64,000 nucleotides of DNA from Humidesulfovibrio mexicanus. Lineage in GTDB: Bacteria > Desulfobacterota > Desulfovibrionia > Desulfovibrionales > Desulfovibrionaceae. Below, one piece after another: positions 37,591 through 47,564 of the stretch (its first letter is position 1; every line of letters begins with the position of its first letter). The position numbers and the translations under genes were made by a program. Where the stretch lies: the NCBI RefSeq assembly GCF_900188225.1, contig NZ_FZOC01000001.1, forward strand, positions 434,596 through 498,595, written 5' to 3'. The notes below the pieces were generated by a model. That model was not told the origin of the DNA and searched no databases. It saw nothing but the letters and a program-made list of their open reading frames with translations.

Positions 37591-38361
37591 CTAATCGCTC
37601 ACAGTCATCAAGACCGGGCCGTCATGCGTCACCGCCACTGTATGCTCAAAGTGGGCGGCCAGCTTTCGGTCCTTGGTCACCGCTGTCCAGCGATCCTCCA
37701 GAATGTCAACATCATAGCTCCCCTCAGTGATCATGGGCTCAATGGCCAGGCACATGCCCGGCTTGAGCGTCACCCCCGAGAGGCCCGACGGGACGAAGTT
37801 CGGGATTTCCGGTTTTTCATGGAGCTTCACGCCAATGCCGTGCCCCACAAATCTCCGCACCACCCCGAATCCGGCCTTCTCGCAGTGCTGCTGGATGGCG
37901 GCGGAAACGTCGTAGAGGTTCGCCCCGCTGCGCACCTGGGCAATGCCCAGTTCCAGAGACTCCCGGGTAACGTCCATGAGCCGCTGCGCAACAGGGCTTA
38001 CAACTCCCACCGGAAAGGTCCTTGCGGAATCCCCGTGGAAGCCCTGAAACACAACGCCCATGTCGATGCTCACGATATCTCCCTCCTTGAGGATGCGATC
38101 CTTGGAGGGGAAACCATGCACGATCTCTTCGTTCACCGAGCAGCAGATGGCGAACGGGAATCCAAGATAGCCCAAAAATGCAGGCTTGACCTTGAACTCG
38201 TCGCACATCCTGCGAGCAATATCTTCAAAGAGCATTGTTGGCACGCCTGGTTTCACGGCCTTGCCAATTTCATCCAAAATCACGGAAACGATGCGACCGG
38301 CCTCTCGCATGAGGCCAAGCTCCTTCTCGTTTTTGAGAAAGATGCCACGCGCTTTCTTCAC
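37591..38361 (-). CDS. map: Methionine aminopeptidase, type I
   Basis: The 256-residue MetAP removes the initiator methionine from nascent proteins. The five metal ligands appear in order: two Asp in SIDMGVVFQGFHGDSART, His in RRFVGHGIGVKLHE, Glu in LAIEPMITEG and Glu in HFEHTVAVT. Length is standard for MetAP-Ia without an N-terminal extension. The start lies directly after the secY stop with no gap; adk, which separates them in many bacteria, is absent. Confidence 0.97.
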   Translation of the reverse strand: MKKARGIFLKNEKELGLMREAGRIVSVILDEIGKAVKPGVPTMLFEDIARRMCDEFKVKPAFLGYLGFPFAICCSVNEEIVHGFPSKDRILKEGDIVSIDMGVVFQGFHGDSARTFPVGVVSPVAQRLMDVTRESLELGIAQVRSGANLYDVSAAIQQHCEKAGFGVVRRFVGHGIGVKLHEKPEIPNFVPSGLSGVTLKPGMCLAIEPMITEGSYDVDILEDRWTAVTKDRKLAAHFEHTVAVTHDGPVLMTVSD

Positions 38362-39681
38362 CTACTGCCTGCCCTTGATGCGGGCCTTGCCACCCCCCAT
38401 CAGGCCTTCGTACTGGCGGGAGATGAGGTAAGACTCGATTTTGCCCATGAAGTCCATTGCCACACCGACCACGATGAGCAAACTTGTGCCGCCAAAGTAG
38501 AAGGGGATGTTGAACTGGCTGATGAGCAACATGGGCAAGACGCAGATCAGCGACATGTACAACCCACCCCAAAGGGTGATGCGGGCCAGTACCCGGTCGA
38601 TGTATTCGCGCGTCTTCGCGCCCGGACGGATGCCCGGAATGAACCCTCCCTGCTTCTGTATGTTCTCAGCGATGCTTTTGGGATCGAAAAGAATTGCCGT
38701 ATAGAAGTAGGCGAAGAAGAGGATCAACGCGATGAACGCGACATTGTAGACTACTGATGTCGGCGTCATATGCTCCGAGACCTTCTGCAGCCACTCAACG
38801 CTGGAGAAGTTCGCCAAAGTCGCGGGAAAGAGCAAAATGCTCGATGCGAAAATGGGAGGTATGACACCTGCAACATTGATGCGCAGCGGGAGATGCGTCG
38901 TCTGCCCGCCGACCATCTTTCGGCCAAGCATCCGCTTGGCGTAATGGATGGGGACGCGGCGCTGACCACGCTCCACAAACACGATGAAGGCGAGGATCGC
39001 CGCCATGAGCACCAGGACCACAAGCAACATGATGAGCGAGAGTTCGCCCGCGCTCACAAGCCGGAAGGTGTTCACCAGCGCCGAAGGCAATCCTGCCACG
39101 ATACCTGCGAAGATGATCATGGAGATGCCGTTGCCGATGCCCTTCTGGGTCATCTGCTCACCCAGCCACATGAGGAAAACCGTGCCCGCGGTCAACGTGA
39201 CCATGGTTACGAAGCGGAATCCCCAGCCCCCGAAGAGCACGAGGGATTGCCCCGAAGGGCTGGCCATGCTCTCCAGGCCCACGGCGACGCCGAACCCCTG
39301 GATGCAGGTGATGAGCACCGTGCCGTAACGCGTGTACTGAGTGATCTTCTTGCGGCCCTCCGCGCCATCCTCCTTGCTCAGCCGCTTGAGCTCGGGGCTC
39401 ACAACGGTCAAGAGCTGGAGGATGATGGACGCGGAGATGTAGGGCATGATGCCCAGTGCGAAAATGGACAGCTTTTTCAAGCCGCCGCCGGAGAACATGT
39501 CGAACAGGCCGAACAGGGTGTTCGATGCGCTGTCAAAGAACTCCGTCAGGGCATGGCTGTCCACGCCCGGCACCGGGATATGGATCCCGAGGCGGTACAC
39601 GGCCAGAAGAAGGAAGGTCCAAAGGAGCTTTTTCTTCAGCTCGGGCAGGCGGGCGAGATTTTCAACACCGGAGAGCGCCAC
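38362..39681 (-). CDS. secY: Preprotein translocase subunit SecY
   Basis: The 439-residue SecY channel has ten transmembrane helices. Typical blocks are FDMFSGGGLKKLSIFALGIM and PYISASIILQLL near the plug, and YAKRMLGRKMVGGQTTHLPL in the long cytoplasmic loop. It works with SecE, encoded at 63490-63753, and SecA. Length equals E. coli (443) within four residues. Starts six bases after rplO. Confidence 0.98.
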   Translation of the reverse strand: MALSGVENLARLPELKKKLLWTFLLLAVYRLGIHIPVPGVDSHALTEFFDSASNTLFGLFDMFSGGGLKKLSIFALGIMPYISASIILQLLTVVSPELKRLSKEDGAEGRKKITQYTRYGTVLITCIQGFGVAVGLESMASPSGQSLVLFGGWGFRFVTMVTLTAGTVFLMWLGEQMTQKGIGNGISMIIFAGIVAGLPSALVNTFRLVSAGELSLIMLLVVLVLMAAILAFIVFVERGQRRVPIHYAKRMLGRKMVGGQTTHLPLRINVAGVIPPIFASSILLFPATLANFSSVEWLQKVSEHMTPTSVVYNVAFIALILFFAYFYTAILFDPKSIAENIQKQGGFIPGIRPGAKTREYIDRVLARITLWGGLYMSLICVLPMLLISQFNIPFYFGGTSLLIVVGVAMDFMGKIESYLISRQYEGLMGGGKARIKGRQ

Positions 39682-39687
39682 GTTTTG

Positions 39688-40134
39688 TTACCCTTCCAGT
39701 GCCTTTGCGGTTCCGCCCGCCTTGGTGATCTTCTCCACAGCCGCTGCACTGAAGCGGTGCGCCTCGATGCTGATCTTTCCGGGCACCTCGCCGCGAGAAA
39801 GCACCTTGAGAGGAGCGCCGGACTTGCACAGCCCGCGCTCGTAAATGGCCTCAAGGGTGATCTCCGTGGCGCCAGGGAAAGCGGCCAACAGATGGTCCAG
39901 GTTGATGGCCTCATACACCACGCGGTGCGGATTCTTAAACCCGCGCTTGGGCAAACGGCGCGCCAGAGGCATCTGGCCGCCTTCGAACCAGGCCGGGCGT
40001 CCGCCGCCGGAACGGGAATTCTGGCCTTTGTTGCCGCGACCGGAGGTGCAGCCGGAGCCGGAGCCGGGGCCGCGGCCAACGCGCTTGCGCTGGGCGTACT
40101 CTTCCGGGAAGGGATACAGTTCGTGCAGTCTCAT
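39688..40134 (-). CDS. rplO: 50S ribosomal protein L15
   Basis: The 148-residue L15 has the glycine-rich N-terminus RKRVGRGPGSGSGCTSGRGN, then FEGGQMPLARRLPKRGFKN. The ATG overlaps the rpmD stop (ATGA), so the two are coupled. Confidence 0.98.
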   Translation of the reverse strand: MRLHELYPFPEEYAQRKRVGRGPGSGSGCTSGRGNKGQNSRSGGGRPAWFEGGQMPLARRLPKRGFKNPHRVVYEAINLDHLLAAFPGATEITLEAIYERGLCKSGAPLKVLSRGEVPGKISIEAHRFSAAAVEKITKAGGTAKALEG

Positions 40135-40304
40135 GACTTGGTCACCTCAACAAGGTGCTTCACTTTCTCAATCATGCCCACCACAGAGGGGGCTTCCTCA
40201 AACGTATTCTCCTGCCGGATGCGCTTGAGGCCCAGGGCGTCCAGCGTCTTGCGCTGCGCGGGCGAACAACCGATGCGGCTGCGGAGGAGTTTAATCGTAA
40301 CCAC
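40131..40304 (-). CDS. rpmD: 50S ribosomal protein L30
   Basis: A 57-residue gene with GTG start at 40304 after GAGG. The translation begins (M)VTIKLLRSRIGCSPAQRKTL and ends IEKVKHLVEVTKS, which matches L30 (E. coli 59 residues). It lies in the expected position between rpsE and rplO. Confidence 0.96.
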   Translation of the reverse strand: MVTIKLLRSRIGCSPAQRKTLDALGLKRIRQENTFEEAPSVVGMIEKVKHLVEVTKS

Positions 40305-40339
40305 GGCGAACCTCGTATATGATCCCGACGAAGCGGGGT

Positions 40340-40831
40340 CTACTTCCTTGGGGTGGACAGCGTCTTGCCGCGCACGTCGGAAACGCTCTCGGCGCTGCGC
40401 AGTTCGGCCAGGCCGCTCATGGTGGCGCGCAACACGTTGTGCGGGTTGCTGGTGCCAATGGCCTTGGTCAGGATGTCGTGGACACCCACGGCCTCCATGA
40501 CCGCGCGCACCGGTCCGCCGGCGATGATGCCGGTACCACGGCTGGCGGGCTTGAGCATGACGCGCCCGGCGCCGAAACGGCCAAGGACTTCATAGGGGAG
40601 CGTGCCGTCAAGGACGGGAACGCTGATCATGTCCTTGCGGGCGCGGTCCGTGGCCTTGCGGATGGCCTCGGGGACCTCATTGGCCTTGCCCAGTCCGTAG
40701 CCCACCTTGCCCTGGCCGTCACCAACGACCACCAGGCAGCTGAAGCTGAACCGACGGCCGCCCTTGACGACCTTGGCCACGCGGTTCAGGTACACGATCT
40801 TCTCGATGAATCCGGAATCGTTCTGTTCCAT
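40340..40831 (-). CDS. rpsE: 30S ribosomal protein S5
   Basis: The 163-residue S5 contributes to decoding accuracy. The S5 double-stranded-RNA-like domain [20 protein letters not shown] is followed by the ribosomal fold with [20 protein letters not shown]. coli S5 is 167 residues. Confidence 0.98.
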   Translation of the reverse strand: MEQNDSGFIEKIVYLNRVAKVVKGGRRFSFSCLVVVGDGQGKVGYGLGKANEVPEAIRKATDRARKDMISVPVLDGTLPYEVLGRFGAGRVMLKPASRGTGIIAGGPVRAVMEAVGVHDILTKAIGTSNPHNVLRATMSGLAELRSAESVSDVRGKTLSTPRK

Positions 40832-40842
40832 GTCAACCCACC

Positions 40843-41202
40843 CTAGAATTTGAGGCCGCCCTCGCGGGCGCCATCGGCAAGGGCCTTGATTCGGCCGTGA
40901 TAGATGTAGCCGTTGCGGTCAAAAACCACGGCCTCGATGTTCTTGGCCTTGGCTTTTTCGGCAATGTCCTTGCCGACGCTGGCAGCGCCCTCCCGGTTGG
41001 CGTGCACAGCCTGGCCCGCACGGGTCAACACGAGGGTGGAAGAACTGGCCAGAGTGACTCCGCTCTCGTCGTCGACGAGCTGAGCGTATATGTGCACATT
41101 GGAGCGGAAAACCACGAGCCGGGGCTTCAGCCCGGTGCCGGTCACCTTCTTGCGGATGCGCAGCTTTCTGCGAGCCCGCGCTTGTTCTTTGGTCATCTTC
41201 AT
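40843..41202 (-). CDS. rplR: 50S ribosomal protein L18
   Basis: The 119-residue L18 binds 5S rRNA. It has a basic N-terminus ([19 protein letters not shown]), then [20 protein letters not shown] and [20 protein letters not shown]. Confidence 0.98.
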   Translation of the reverse strand: MKMTKEQARARRKLRIRKKVTGTGLKPRLVVFRSNVHIYAQLVDDESGVTLASSSTLVLTRAGQAVHANREGAASVGKDIAEKAKAKNIEAVVFDRNGYIYHGRIKALADGAREGGLKF

Positions 41203-41214
41203 TGCCGCACTCCG

Positions 41215-41754
41215 CTATTTTTTGGAACCGGACTTGCCGGCCTTGCGCCTGATGTGTTCTTCCGCGTACTTGATGCCCTTGCCCTTGTACGGTTCGGGCG
41301 GACGCACGCGGCGGATCTGCGCGGCCACTTCGCCCAGAAGCTGCTTGTCAATGCCGGACAAGTTGAGCTTCACGCCGTCAACGGCGGCATCGATGCCCTG
41401 CGGCAACGGAAACTCCACCGGGTGCGAGAAGCCGACGGTGAGCACCACCTTCTTCCCCTGGACGGCGACTTTGTAGCCAACGCCGATGACCTCGAGGGTC
41501 TTTTGGAACCCCTTGGTGACGCCTTCGATGCAGTTGGCGAGAAGGGTGCGGCGCAGACCATGCTGGCTGCAGGCCACGCGGGAGTCGTCTACACGGCTCA
41601 CCACGACCTCGGCGCCCTCGACGGTATAGGTGACGCTCGGGTGCACGGGGGTGGACAAGGCGCCCTTGGGGCCCTTGATCTGCACGGCTTCAGCGCCGAC
41701 TTTCACCTCCACCCCGGCAGGGATGGGAACAGGTTTTTTCCCGATTCGAGACAT
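41215..41754 (-). CDS. rplF: 50S ribosomal protein L6
   Basis: The 179-residue L6 begins MSRIGKKPVPIPAGVEV. The second domain ends RRVRPPEPYKGKGIKYAEEH, the family signature near the sarcin-ricin loop contact. Confidence 0.98.
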   Translation of the reverse strand: MSRIGKKPVPIPAGVEVKVGAEAVQIKGPKGALSTPVHPSVTYTVEGAEVVVSRVDDSRVACSQHGLRRTLLANCIEGVTKGFQKTLEVIGVGYKVAVQGKKVVLTVGFSHPVEFPLPQGIDAAVDGVKLNLSGIDKQLLGEVAAQIRRVRPPEPYKGKGIKYAEEHIRRKAGKSGSKK

Positions 41755-41766
41755 GACGGACCTCTT

Positions 41767-42150
41767 TTACCAGATTTCACACAGAAGTTCGCCGCCGATC
41801 TTCTCGGCAGCCGCCTGCCCGCCCGCGAGCAGGCCGCGGGAGGTGGACAGAATGCAGATTCCCAGGCCGTTCTGGACCTGGGGAATATCCTCGACGCCAA
41901 CGTACACGCGGCGTCCCGGGGTGCTGATTTTCTTCAGTCCGCAGATGGCGGATTTGCCAGCGGCGTACTTGAGGGTCAGCTTAAGCGAGCCATCAGCGCT
42001 CGCGCAATCGGTGATGTAGCCTTCGGTCTTCAGAATCTCGGCAATGGCGGCCTTCATCTTGGACCCGGGCATCTCCACGGTGGAGTGGAAGGCCCCGTGG
42101 GCGTTCCGAATGCGCGCGAGCATGTCGGCAATGGGATCAACGACAGACAT
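41767..42150 (-). CDS. rpsH: 30S ribosomal protein S8
   Basis: The 127-residue S8 has VDPIADMLARIRNAHGAFHS at the start and the C-terminal signature GLGICILSTSRGLLAGGQAA. S8 represses the spc operon in E. coli by binding near rplE; a comparable site was not established here. Confidence 0.98.
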   Translation of the reverse strand: MSVVDPIADMLARIRNAHGAFHSTVEMPGSKMKAAIAEILKTEGYITDCASADGSLKLTLKYAAGKSAICGLKKISTPGRRVYVGVEDIPQVQNGLGICILSTSRGLLAGGQAAAEKIGGELLCEIW

Positions 42151-42169
42151 AGTCAGCTCTCCTTGAGAC

Positions 42170-42355
42170 TTACCAGCTGGCTTTGCGCACGCCGGGGAGT
42201 TCGCCAGCCAGGGACTTGTTGCGGAAACAGATGCGGCAACAGCCGTACTTGCGCAAATACGCCCTGGAGCGGCCGCAGATGGGGCAACGATTGTACGCCC
42301 GGACCTTGAACTTCGGCTTGCGTTGGGCTTTCACCCTGAGACTCGTCCTGGCCAA
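42170..42355 (-). CDS. rpsN: 30S ribosomal protein S14, zinc type
   Basis: The 61-residue short form has two CxxC pairs (CPICGRS and CCRICF), the zinc-dependent C-plus type, rather than the about 100-residue E. coli form. It ends GVRKASW, as expected. Confidence 0.98.
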   Translation of the reverse strand: MARTSLRVKAQRKPKFKVRAYNRCPICGRSRAYLRKYGCCRICFRNKSLAGELPGVRKASW

Positions 42356-42367
42356 ACCGGTTTCCTC

Positions 42368-42907
42368 CTATTTTTTGAAAGGCATGCCAAGGAGGTCGAG
42401 CAGAAGCTTGCCTTCCTTGTCCGTCTTCGCGGTGGTGGAGATAGTGATGTTCATGCCCTTGGTCATCTCCACCTTGTCGATCTCCAGTTCAAAGAAGATC
42501 GTGTGCTCCTTGATGCCCATGGTGAAGTTGCCGCGACCGTCAAAGCCACGGTCAGGCACGCCGCGGAAGTCGCGGACGCGAGGCAGGGCGAAGGACACCA
42601 GCTTGTCGTAGAAGTCCCACATGCTGTCGCCGCGCAGGGTCACGCGGCAGCCAACAGGCTGTCCCTCACGAAGCTTGAAGGCGGCGATGGACTTTTTGGC
42701 CCGTGTGACCACAGCCTTCTGACCGGAGAGTTTCGTCAACTCAACGACGGCTTCGTCGATCAGCTTGGAATTCTGGCTGGCTTCGCCAAGGCCGATGTTC
42801 AGGGAGATCTTCTCAACGCGAGGGATCTCCATGCTGCTCTTGTAGCCGAACTGTTTCTTCAGTTCGGGCGCAACGCGCTCGTTGTACACTTTTTCAAGCC
42901 GTCTCAT
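42368..42907 (-). CDS. rplE: 50S ribosomal protein L5
   Basis: The 179-residue L5 binds 5S rRNA and contacts P-site tRNA. It begins [20 protein letters not shown]; a later signature is [20 protein letters not shown]. The ATG at 42907 is chosen over an upstream in-frame GTG (42916) because AGGTG lies six bases before it and the length then equals E. coli L5. Confidence 0.97.
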   Translation of the reverse strand: MRRLEKVYNERVAPELKKQFGYKSSMEIPRVEKISLNIGLGEASQNSKLIDEAVVELTKLSGQKAVVTRAKKSIAAFKLREGQPVGCRVTLRGDSMWDFYDKLVSFALPRVRDFRGVPDRGFDGRGNFTMGIKEHTIFFELEIDKVEMTKGMNITISTTAKTDKEGKLLLDLLGMPFKK

Positions 42908-42916
42908 GGCGCACAC

Positions 42917-43237
42917 CTACTGGATGGTTTCGTTGCACTTCTTGCAGAAGCGAACCTTCTTGCCGTCCTCGTTCACCCTGTAACCGACACGGGTGGGCTT
43001 GGCGCAGGCGTTGCAGACCACGGCGACGTTTGACACATGCACCGGGGCTTCCTTCTCGATGATTCCGCCAGGCTGGTTGGCGTAGGGGTTGGCCTTGGTG
43101 TGGCGGCTGACCTTGTTGGCGCCTTCGACAAGGACCTTGTCCTTCTTGCGAAGGATCTTCAGCACCTTGCCGATCTTCCCCTTGTCCTTGCCGGCAAGGA
43201 TCATCACCTTGTCGTCTTTGCGAATCTTGCAGTTCAT
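42917..43237 (-). CDS. rplX: 50S ribosomal protein L24 with C-terminal zinc ribbon
   Basis: The 106-residue L24 is an assembly initiator. The KOW domain [20 protein letters not shown] is followed by [15 protein letters not shown]. The C-terminus has two CxxC pairs, VVCNAC and FCKKC, a likely zinc site absent from E. coli L24. The ATG at 43237 follows AAGGA; the frame is open seven codons upstream without a ribosome-binding site. Confidence 0.97.
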   Translation of the reverse strand: MNCKIRKDDKVMILAGKDKGKIGKVLKILRKKDKVLVEGANKVSRHTKANPYANQPGGIIEKEAPVHVSNVAVVCNACAKPTRVGYRVNEDGKKVRFCKKCNETIQ

Positions 43238-43267
43238 GATGCTATCCTTTCGTCCCAATACCGGAAG

Positions 43268-43636
43268 CTACAGCACTTCCGGGGCCAGGGAGACGATCTT
43301 CATGAAGTTCTTCAGACGCAGCTCGCGCGCCACGGGGCCGAAAATGCGGGTCCCCAGAGGCTCGTTGGCGTTGTTCAAAAGAACGGCGGAGTTGTTGTCG
43401 AACTTGATGAAGGAGCCATCGGGACGGCCCACTTCCTTCTTGGTGCGCACCACAACGGCCTTCATCACGGCGCCCTTCTTCACCTTGGAATGGGGCATGG
43501 CGTCCTTCACGGACACGACGATGATGTCGCCCACCGAAGCGTAGCGACGCTTGCTTCCGCCCAGCACCTTGATGCAGGACACAAGCTTGGCGCCGGAGTT
43601 GTCGGCGACATCAAGATTGGTTTCACTCTGGATCAT
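43268..43636 (-). CDS. rplN: 50S ribosomal protein L14
   Basis: The 122-residue L14 has [20 protein letters not shown] at the start and the signature [13 protein letters not shown] near the end. It is at the interface to 30S helix 14. Confidence 0.98.
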   Translation of the reverse strand: MIQSETNLDVADNSGAKLVSCIKVLGGSKRRYASVGDIIVVSVKDAMPHSKVKKGAVMKAVVVRTKKEVGRPDGSFIKFDNNSAVLLNNANEPLGTRIFGPVARELRLKNFMKIVSLAPEVL

Positions 43637-43644
43637 GGCTGCAC

Positions 43645-43911
43645 CTACACCGCTTTTTCAACGATTTTCGACAGATGCCAACGCTTGCGCGCGCTCATGG
43701 GGCGATGCTCGACAATGGTCACGGTATCGCCAATGCCGCAGTCGTTGTTCGGGTCATGGGCCATAAACTTCTTGCGGCGGCGAATGTACTTCTTGAACAG
43801 GGGGTGCTTCACAAGGGTGGCAACTGAGACCACGATGGTCTTGTCGCCCTTGTCGCTCACCACAACCCCGGTCAGGGTGCGCCGGTTGCTTTCGTGAGTG
43901 GTTTCGGCCAT
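43645..43911 (-). CDS. rpsQ: 30S ribosomal protein S17
   Basis: The 88-residue S17 has [40 protein letters not shown] and [13 protein letters not shown], the OB-fold signature. Confidence 0.98.
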   Translation of the reverse strand: MAETTHESNRRTLTGVVVSDKGDKTIVVSVATLVKHPLFKKYIRRRKKFMAHDPNNDCGIGDTVTIVEHRPMSARKRWHLSKIVEKAV

Positions 43912-43915
43912 TGGC

Positions 43916-44110
43916 TTATGCTCCCAGTTCGCGCTGACGCTGAACGGTCAGGATGCGCGCGATGACTTTCTTCACAGCGGGTATGCGCTGCGTGTTCTCC
44001 AGCTGCGCGGTGGCGTGCTGAAAGCGCAGGTTGAAGAGCTCCTTGCGGAACTCGACCAGCTTGGCGGACAGCTCGGCGGCGTCCAGGGCGCGGATGTCTT
44101 TGGTGTTCAT
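43916..44110 (-). CDS. rpmC: 50S ribosomal protein L29
   Basis: The 64-residue, two-helix L29 has LVEFRKELFNLRFQHATAQL and a C-terminal IARILTVQRQRE. It sits at the exit tunnel near the signal-recognition and trigger-factor docking site. The ATG shares one base with the rplP stop. Confidence 0.97.
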   Translation of the reverse strand: MNTKDIRALDAAELSAKLVEFRKELFNLRFQHATAQLENTQRIPAVKKVIARILTVQRQRELGA

Positions 44111-44526
44111 TATTCCGCAACCTCCTTGACCACGATGACGGTCTTCACGGGCAGCTTGTGCATGGCGCGAGTGAGAGCCGTCTTGGCCACTTCCAGATCC
44201 ACGCCCTTCACTTCATACAGAATGCGCCCGGCGCGGACCGGAGCGGCCCAACCTTCGGGAGCGCCCTTGCCGGAGCCCATGCGGGTTTCAGCGGGCTTCT
44301 TGGTCACCGGATAATCCGGGAACATGCGGATCCAGACCTTACCGCCGCGCTTGATGTGGCGCATGATGGCGATACGGGCGGCCTCGATCTGCTGGCTCGA
44401 GATCTTACCGGGCTCCAAGGTCTTCAAGGCGACGTCGCCAAAGGCGATGGTGCTGCCCTTGACGGCAGGCCCCTTGATCCGGCCCTTCTGCTTCTTCCGG
44501 AATTTCAGTTTCTTTGGCGCGAGCAT
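44110..44526 (-). CDS. rplP: 50S ribosomal protein L16
   Basis: The 138-residue L16 starts [20 protein letters not shown] and carries [20 protein letters not shown] and [16 protein letters not shown], the conserved loop near the A-site. The start shares one base with the rpsC stop (TAATG). Confidence 0.98.
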   Translation of the reverse strand: MLAPKKLKFRKKQKGRIKGPAVKGSTIAFGDVALKTLEPGKISSQQIEAARIAIMRHIKRGGKVWIRMFPDYPVTKKPAETRMGSGKGAPEGWAAPVRAGRILYEVKGVDLEVAKTALTRAMHKLPVKTVIVVKEVAE

Positions 44527-45164
44527 TACTTACCTACCTCGTCGAGTATCTCACCCTTGAAGATCCACACCCGCACGCCAATGACACCATAGGTGGTCTT
44601 GGCCATGGCGTAGCCGAAGTCGATGTCGGCGCGGAGCGTATGCAGGGGCACGCGGCCATCGCGGTACCATTCGGAGCGGGCGATTTCAGCGCCAGCCAGT
44701 CGGCCTGCGCACGCGACCTTGATGCCCTCGGCCCCGAACTTGCGGGACAGGGCGACGGTGCGCTTCATGGCGCGACGGAAGGCGACGCGACGCTCAAGCT
44801 GGGTGGCGATGCTCTCGGCGACCAGCTGGGCCTCGACCTCGGGACGGCGGATCTCATTCACCTCAATGGTGATGTCACAGCCGAATTCCTTCTTCAGGTC
44901 TTCACGCAGCTTTTCAATCTCAGCGCCCTTGCGGCCAATGACAATGCCCGGGCGGGCAGTGTGCAGCACCAGGCGCACTTTTCCGCCGGCGCGCTCGATC
45001 TCGATCTTGGCGAGACCGGCGTGGTACAGCTTCTTCTTGACGTATTTCCGCAGCTGGTCGTCCTGAAGCATGAAGGCGGGATAGTCCTTCTTGCTGAACC
45101 AGCGGGAGAGCCAGTTCTTATTGTAGCCCAGGCGGAATCCGACCGGATGTACTTTCTGACCCAT
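44526..45164 (-). CDS. rpsC: 30S ribosomal protein S3
   Basis: The 212-residue S3 lies at the mRNA entry. It starts [20 protein letters not shown]; the KH domain is [20 protein letters not shown] and the C-terminal domain [20 protein letters not shown]. Confidence 0.98.
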   Translation of the reverse strand: MGQKVHPVGFRLGYNKNWLSRWFSKKDYPAFMLQDDQLRKYVKKKLYHAGLAKIEIERAGGKVRLVLHTARPGIVIGRKGAEIEKLREDLKKEFGCDITIEVNEIRRPEVEAQLVAESIATQLERRVAFRRAMKRTVALSRKFGAEGIKVACAGRLAGAEIARSEWYRDGRVPLHTLRADIDFGYAMAKTTYGVIGVRVWIFKGEILDEVGK

Positions 45165-45173
45165 GGCGCCCCC

Positions 45174-45506
45174 CTACTTTTCCTTAACGATGACGGTTAT
45201 GTGGCTGGTGCGCTTGTGGATCCGGTAGGCGCGGCCCATTGCACGGGGCATGATGCGCTTCCAGGACGGACCCTCGTTCACCATCACATTGCCGACCACG
45301 AGGGCGTCAACGTCGCAGCCGGGAATCTGTCCGGCGTTGGCGATGGCCGAATACAGCACCTTGCTGATGAGCTGAGCCGATTTCTTGGGCGTGAACTTCA
45401 GGATGTTCAGCGCATCCTCAACGGGCTTGCCCTTAATGTTCTCCGCCACGAGGCGCACCTTGCGCGGGGAAACGCGCAGGTACTTGGCGATAGCTTTGGC
45501 TTCCAT
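45174..45506 (-). CDS. rplV: 50S ribosomal protein L22
   Basis: The 110-residue L22 lines the exit tunnel. It has RVSPRKVRLVAENIKGKPVE and the beta-hairpin region PSWKRIMPRAMGRAYRIHKR, followed by TSHITVIVKEK. Confidence 0.98.
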   Translation of the reverse strand: MEAKAIAKYLRVSPRKVRLVAENIKGKPVEDALNILKFTPKKSAQLISKVLYSAIANAGQIPGCDVDALVVGNVMVNEGPSWKRIMPRAMGRAYRIHKRTSHITVIVKEK

Positions 45507-45518
45507 TGGTTACGCTCC

Positions 45519-45797
45519 CTACTTGCCCTTGGCTTTCTTGTCCGCGGCGTGGCCGAAGAAGGTGCGGGTTGGGGCGAATTCGCCCAGCTTGTGCCCGACC
45601 ATGTTCTCGGTAACGAACACGGGAATGAATTTCCGGCCGTTGTGGACGGCAAAGGTGAGCCCGACCATTTCCGGAAGTATGGTGGACCTGCGGGACCAGG
45701 TTTTGATGACGCGGCGGTCCTTGTTCTCGTTGGCGGTATCGACCTTCGTCTGAAGGTGGCCGTCCACGAAGGGGCCTTTTTTGATAGATCTGGCCAT
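45519..45797 (-). CDS. rpsS: 30S ribosomal protein S19
   Basis: The 92-residue S19 has [14 protein letters not shown] at the start and the signature [20 protein letters not shown], typical of the 30S head protein near the A-site finger. Confidence 0.98.
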   Translation of the reverse strand: MARSIKKGPFVDGHLQTKVDTANENKDRRVIKTWSRRSTILPEMVGLTFAVHNGRKFIPVFVTENMVGHKLGEFAPTRTFFGHAADKKAKGK

Positions 45798-45806
45798 GTG
45801 CTACTC

Positions 45807-46637
45807 CTACTTCTGCCCGCGGCGCTTGACGATGAGCTTCGAGGACGACTTCTTCGGCTTGCGGGTCTTGTAGCCCTTGCTCGGCATACCCCACGGAGAA
45901 ACCGGGTGGCGACCGCCGGAGCTTCTGCCCTCACCACCGCCCAACGGGTGGTCGACAGGGTTCATGGCAACGCCGCGAACCTCGGGACGACGCCCCTTCC
46001 AACGGTTGCGGCCGGCCTTGCCCAAGGCGACCTTCTCATGGTGGATGTTGCCCACCTGGCCGATGGTGGCCATGCAGTGGGAGAGCACCTTGCGGACTTC
46101 GCCGGAGGGCAGGCGCAGCAGTGCGTACGCGCCTTCCTTGGCCACAAGCTGGGCATAGGCACCTGCGGCGCGGCAGAACTGACCGCCACGTCCGGGGTGC
46201 AACTCAACGTTGTGGATGACGGTGCCGACCGGAATCTTGGACAGCATCAGCGCGTTGCCGGGCTTGATGTCGGCGGTGTCGCCGGCAAGAATCTGGTCGC
46301 CCACGTTAAGGCCGAGGGGGGCCAGGATGTAGCGCTTCTCGCCGTCAGCGTAATGCAGCAAGGCGATGCGGGCGCTGCGGTTCGGATCATACTCCACATG
46401 CGCGACCTTGGCCGGAATGCCGGACTTGTCACGACGGAAGTCGATGATGCGATACAGGCGCTTGTGCCCGCCGCCGCGACGACGGGAGGTGATGCGGCCA
46501 AAGTGGTTGCGACCGGACTTCTTCGAAAGACCAACGGTGAGCGAGGGCTCGGAGGTGCTCCGGGTGATCTCCTCGAACGTCGAAATGGTCTGGAAGCGGC
46601 GTCCAGCCGAAGTGGGTTTAACCTTACGGATGGACAT
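45807..46637 (-). CDS. rplB: 50S ribosomal protein L2
   Basis: The 276-residue L2 is needed for subunit association and peptidyl transfer. Its C-terminal region has [20 protein letters not shown], including the conserved catalytic-region His, followed by PVSPWG. It ends [14 protein letters not shown]. Confidence 0.98.
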   Translation of the reverse strand: MSIRKVKPTSAGRRFQTISTFEEITRSTSEPSLTVGLSKKSGRNHFGRITSRRRGGGHKRLYRIIDFRRDKSGIPAKVAHVEYDPNRSARIALLHYADGEKRYILAPLGLNVGDQILAGDTADIKPGNALMLSKIPVGTVIHNVELHPGRGGQFCRAAGAYAQLVAKEGAYALLRLPSGEVRKVLSHCMATIGQVGNIHHEKVALGKAGRNRWKGRRPEVRGVAMNPVDHPLGGGEGRSSGGRHPVSPWGMPSKGYKTRKPKKSSSKLIVKRRGQK

Positions 46638-46639
46638 GG

Positions 46640-46930
46640 CTAGACTCCCTCGAAGAACTCGATTTTGTCGCCCTCGGCGAGGGTGACGTAGGCCTTCTTG
46701 AATCCTGCGACCTTGCCGATGGTCCGCCCGTGGCGGAGCCGACGAGAAGGACGCCTGCGGACGATGTTCACAGCCTCGACATGAACGCCGAAGGCGGCCT
46801 CAACGGCACGCTTGACCTCGATCTTGTTGGCGCCAGGGGCGACCACAAAGGAGACCTGGTTGAGGTACTCCTTGGCGAGGTTGGCCTTCTCGGTGATGAC
46901 GGGCCGAATGATGATTTTGGTGTAGTCCAT
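46640..46930 (-). CDS. rplW: 50S ribosomal protein L23
   Basis: The 96-residue L23 has [20 protein letters not shown] and the loop [20 protein letters not shown]. It provides the trigger-factor docking site at the tunnel exit. It follows rplD by one base and precedes rplB by two. Confidence 0.97.
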   Translation of the reverse strand: MDYTKIIIRPVITEKANLAKEYLNQVSFVVAPGANKIEVKRAVEAAFGVHVEAVNIVRRRPSRRLRHGRTIGKVAGFKKAYVTLAEGDKIEFFEGV

Positions 46931-46931
46931 A

Positions 46932-47552
46932 CTACTTCAACCTCTCCTGAACGGAAACGGCCGCGTTCTCAAGCATGACCAGCTTGGGATAGAGCAACAC
47001 ATCGTAGGCGTTGATCTTATCAGCCGGGAGGAGCTTGATTCCGGGCACGTTACGCGCTGAAAGAAGCAGGTTATTATCTGCTTCCTTGAAAACAATCAAG
47101 GCCTTTTCCAAGCCAAGGTTCTTGACGATCTCGGCGAACGACTTGGTCTTGATCTCCGGCATGTCGATGCCCTTGAGGACCATGAGGTTGTCCTCAAGCA
47201 GCCTGGAGGTCAGCGCCATTTTGAGCGCCAGACGCCGGACCTTCCGGTTCACCTTGAACTCGTAGCTGCGGGGCTGGGGGCCGAAGATGATCGCGCCGCC
47301 GCGCCACACAGGGGAGCGGTTGGAGCCAGCCCGGGCGTGGCCGGTGCCCTTCTGCTTCCAGGGCTTCTTGCCGCCGCCGGAGACAAAGGCACGGGTCTTG
47401 ACCGAGTGGGTCCCGGCACGCTTGGCGGCCAGCTGAGCACGCACAACGAAGTGCAGGATCTCGGGGCGGACCTCCACCTCAAAGATCTCCGGGGACAGTT
47501 CGAGGCTGCCCACTTCCTTCTTCATCTGGTCGAATATGGTGACAGTTGCCAT
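46932..47552 (-). CDS. rplD: 50S ribosomal protein L4
   Basis: The 206-residue L4 has the tunnel-lining loop GGGKKPWKQKGTGHARAGSN and the C-terminal domain ARNVPGIKLLPADKINAYDV. In E. coli L4 represses the S10 operon through a leader hairpin; this cluster has a long leader before rpsJ with several stem-loops. Confidence 0.98.
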   Translation of the reverse strand: MATVTIFDQMKKEVGSLELSPEIFEVEVRPEILHFVVRAQLAAKRAGTHSVKTRAFVSGGGKKPWKQKGTGHARAGSNRSPVWRGGAIIFGPQPRSYEFKVNRKVRRLALKMALTSRLLEDNLMVLKGIDMPEIKTKSFAEIVKNLGLEKALIVFKEADNNLLLSARNVPGIKLLPADKINAYDVLLYPKLVMLENAAVSVQERLK

Positions 47553-47564
47553 AATTTGTTCCCT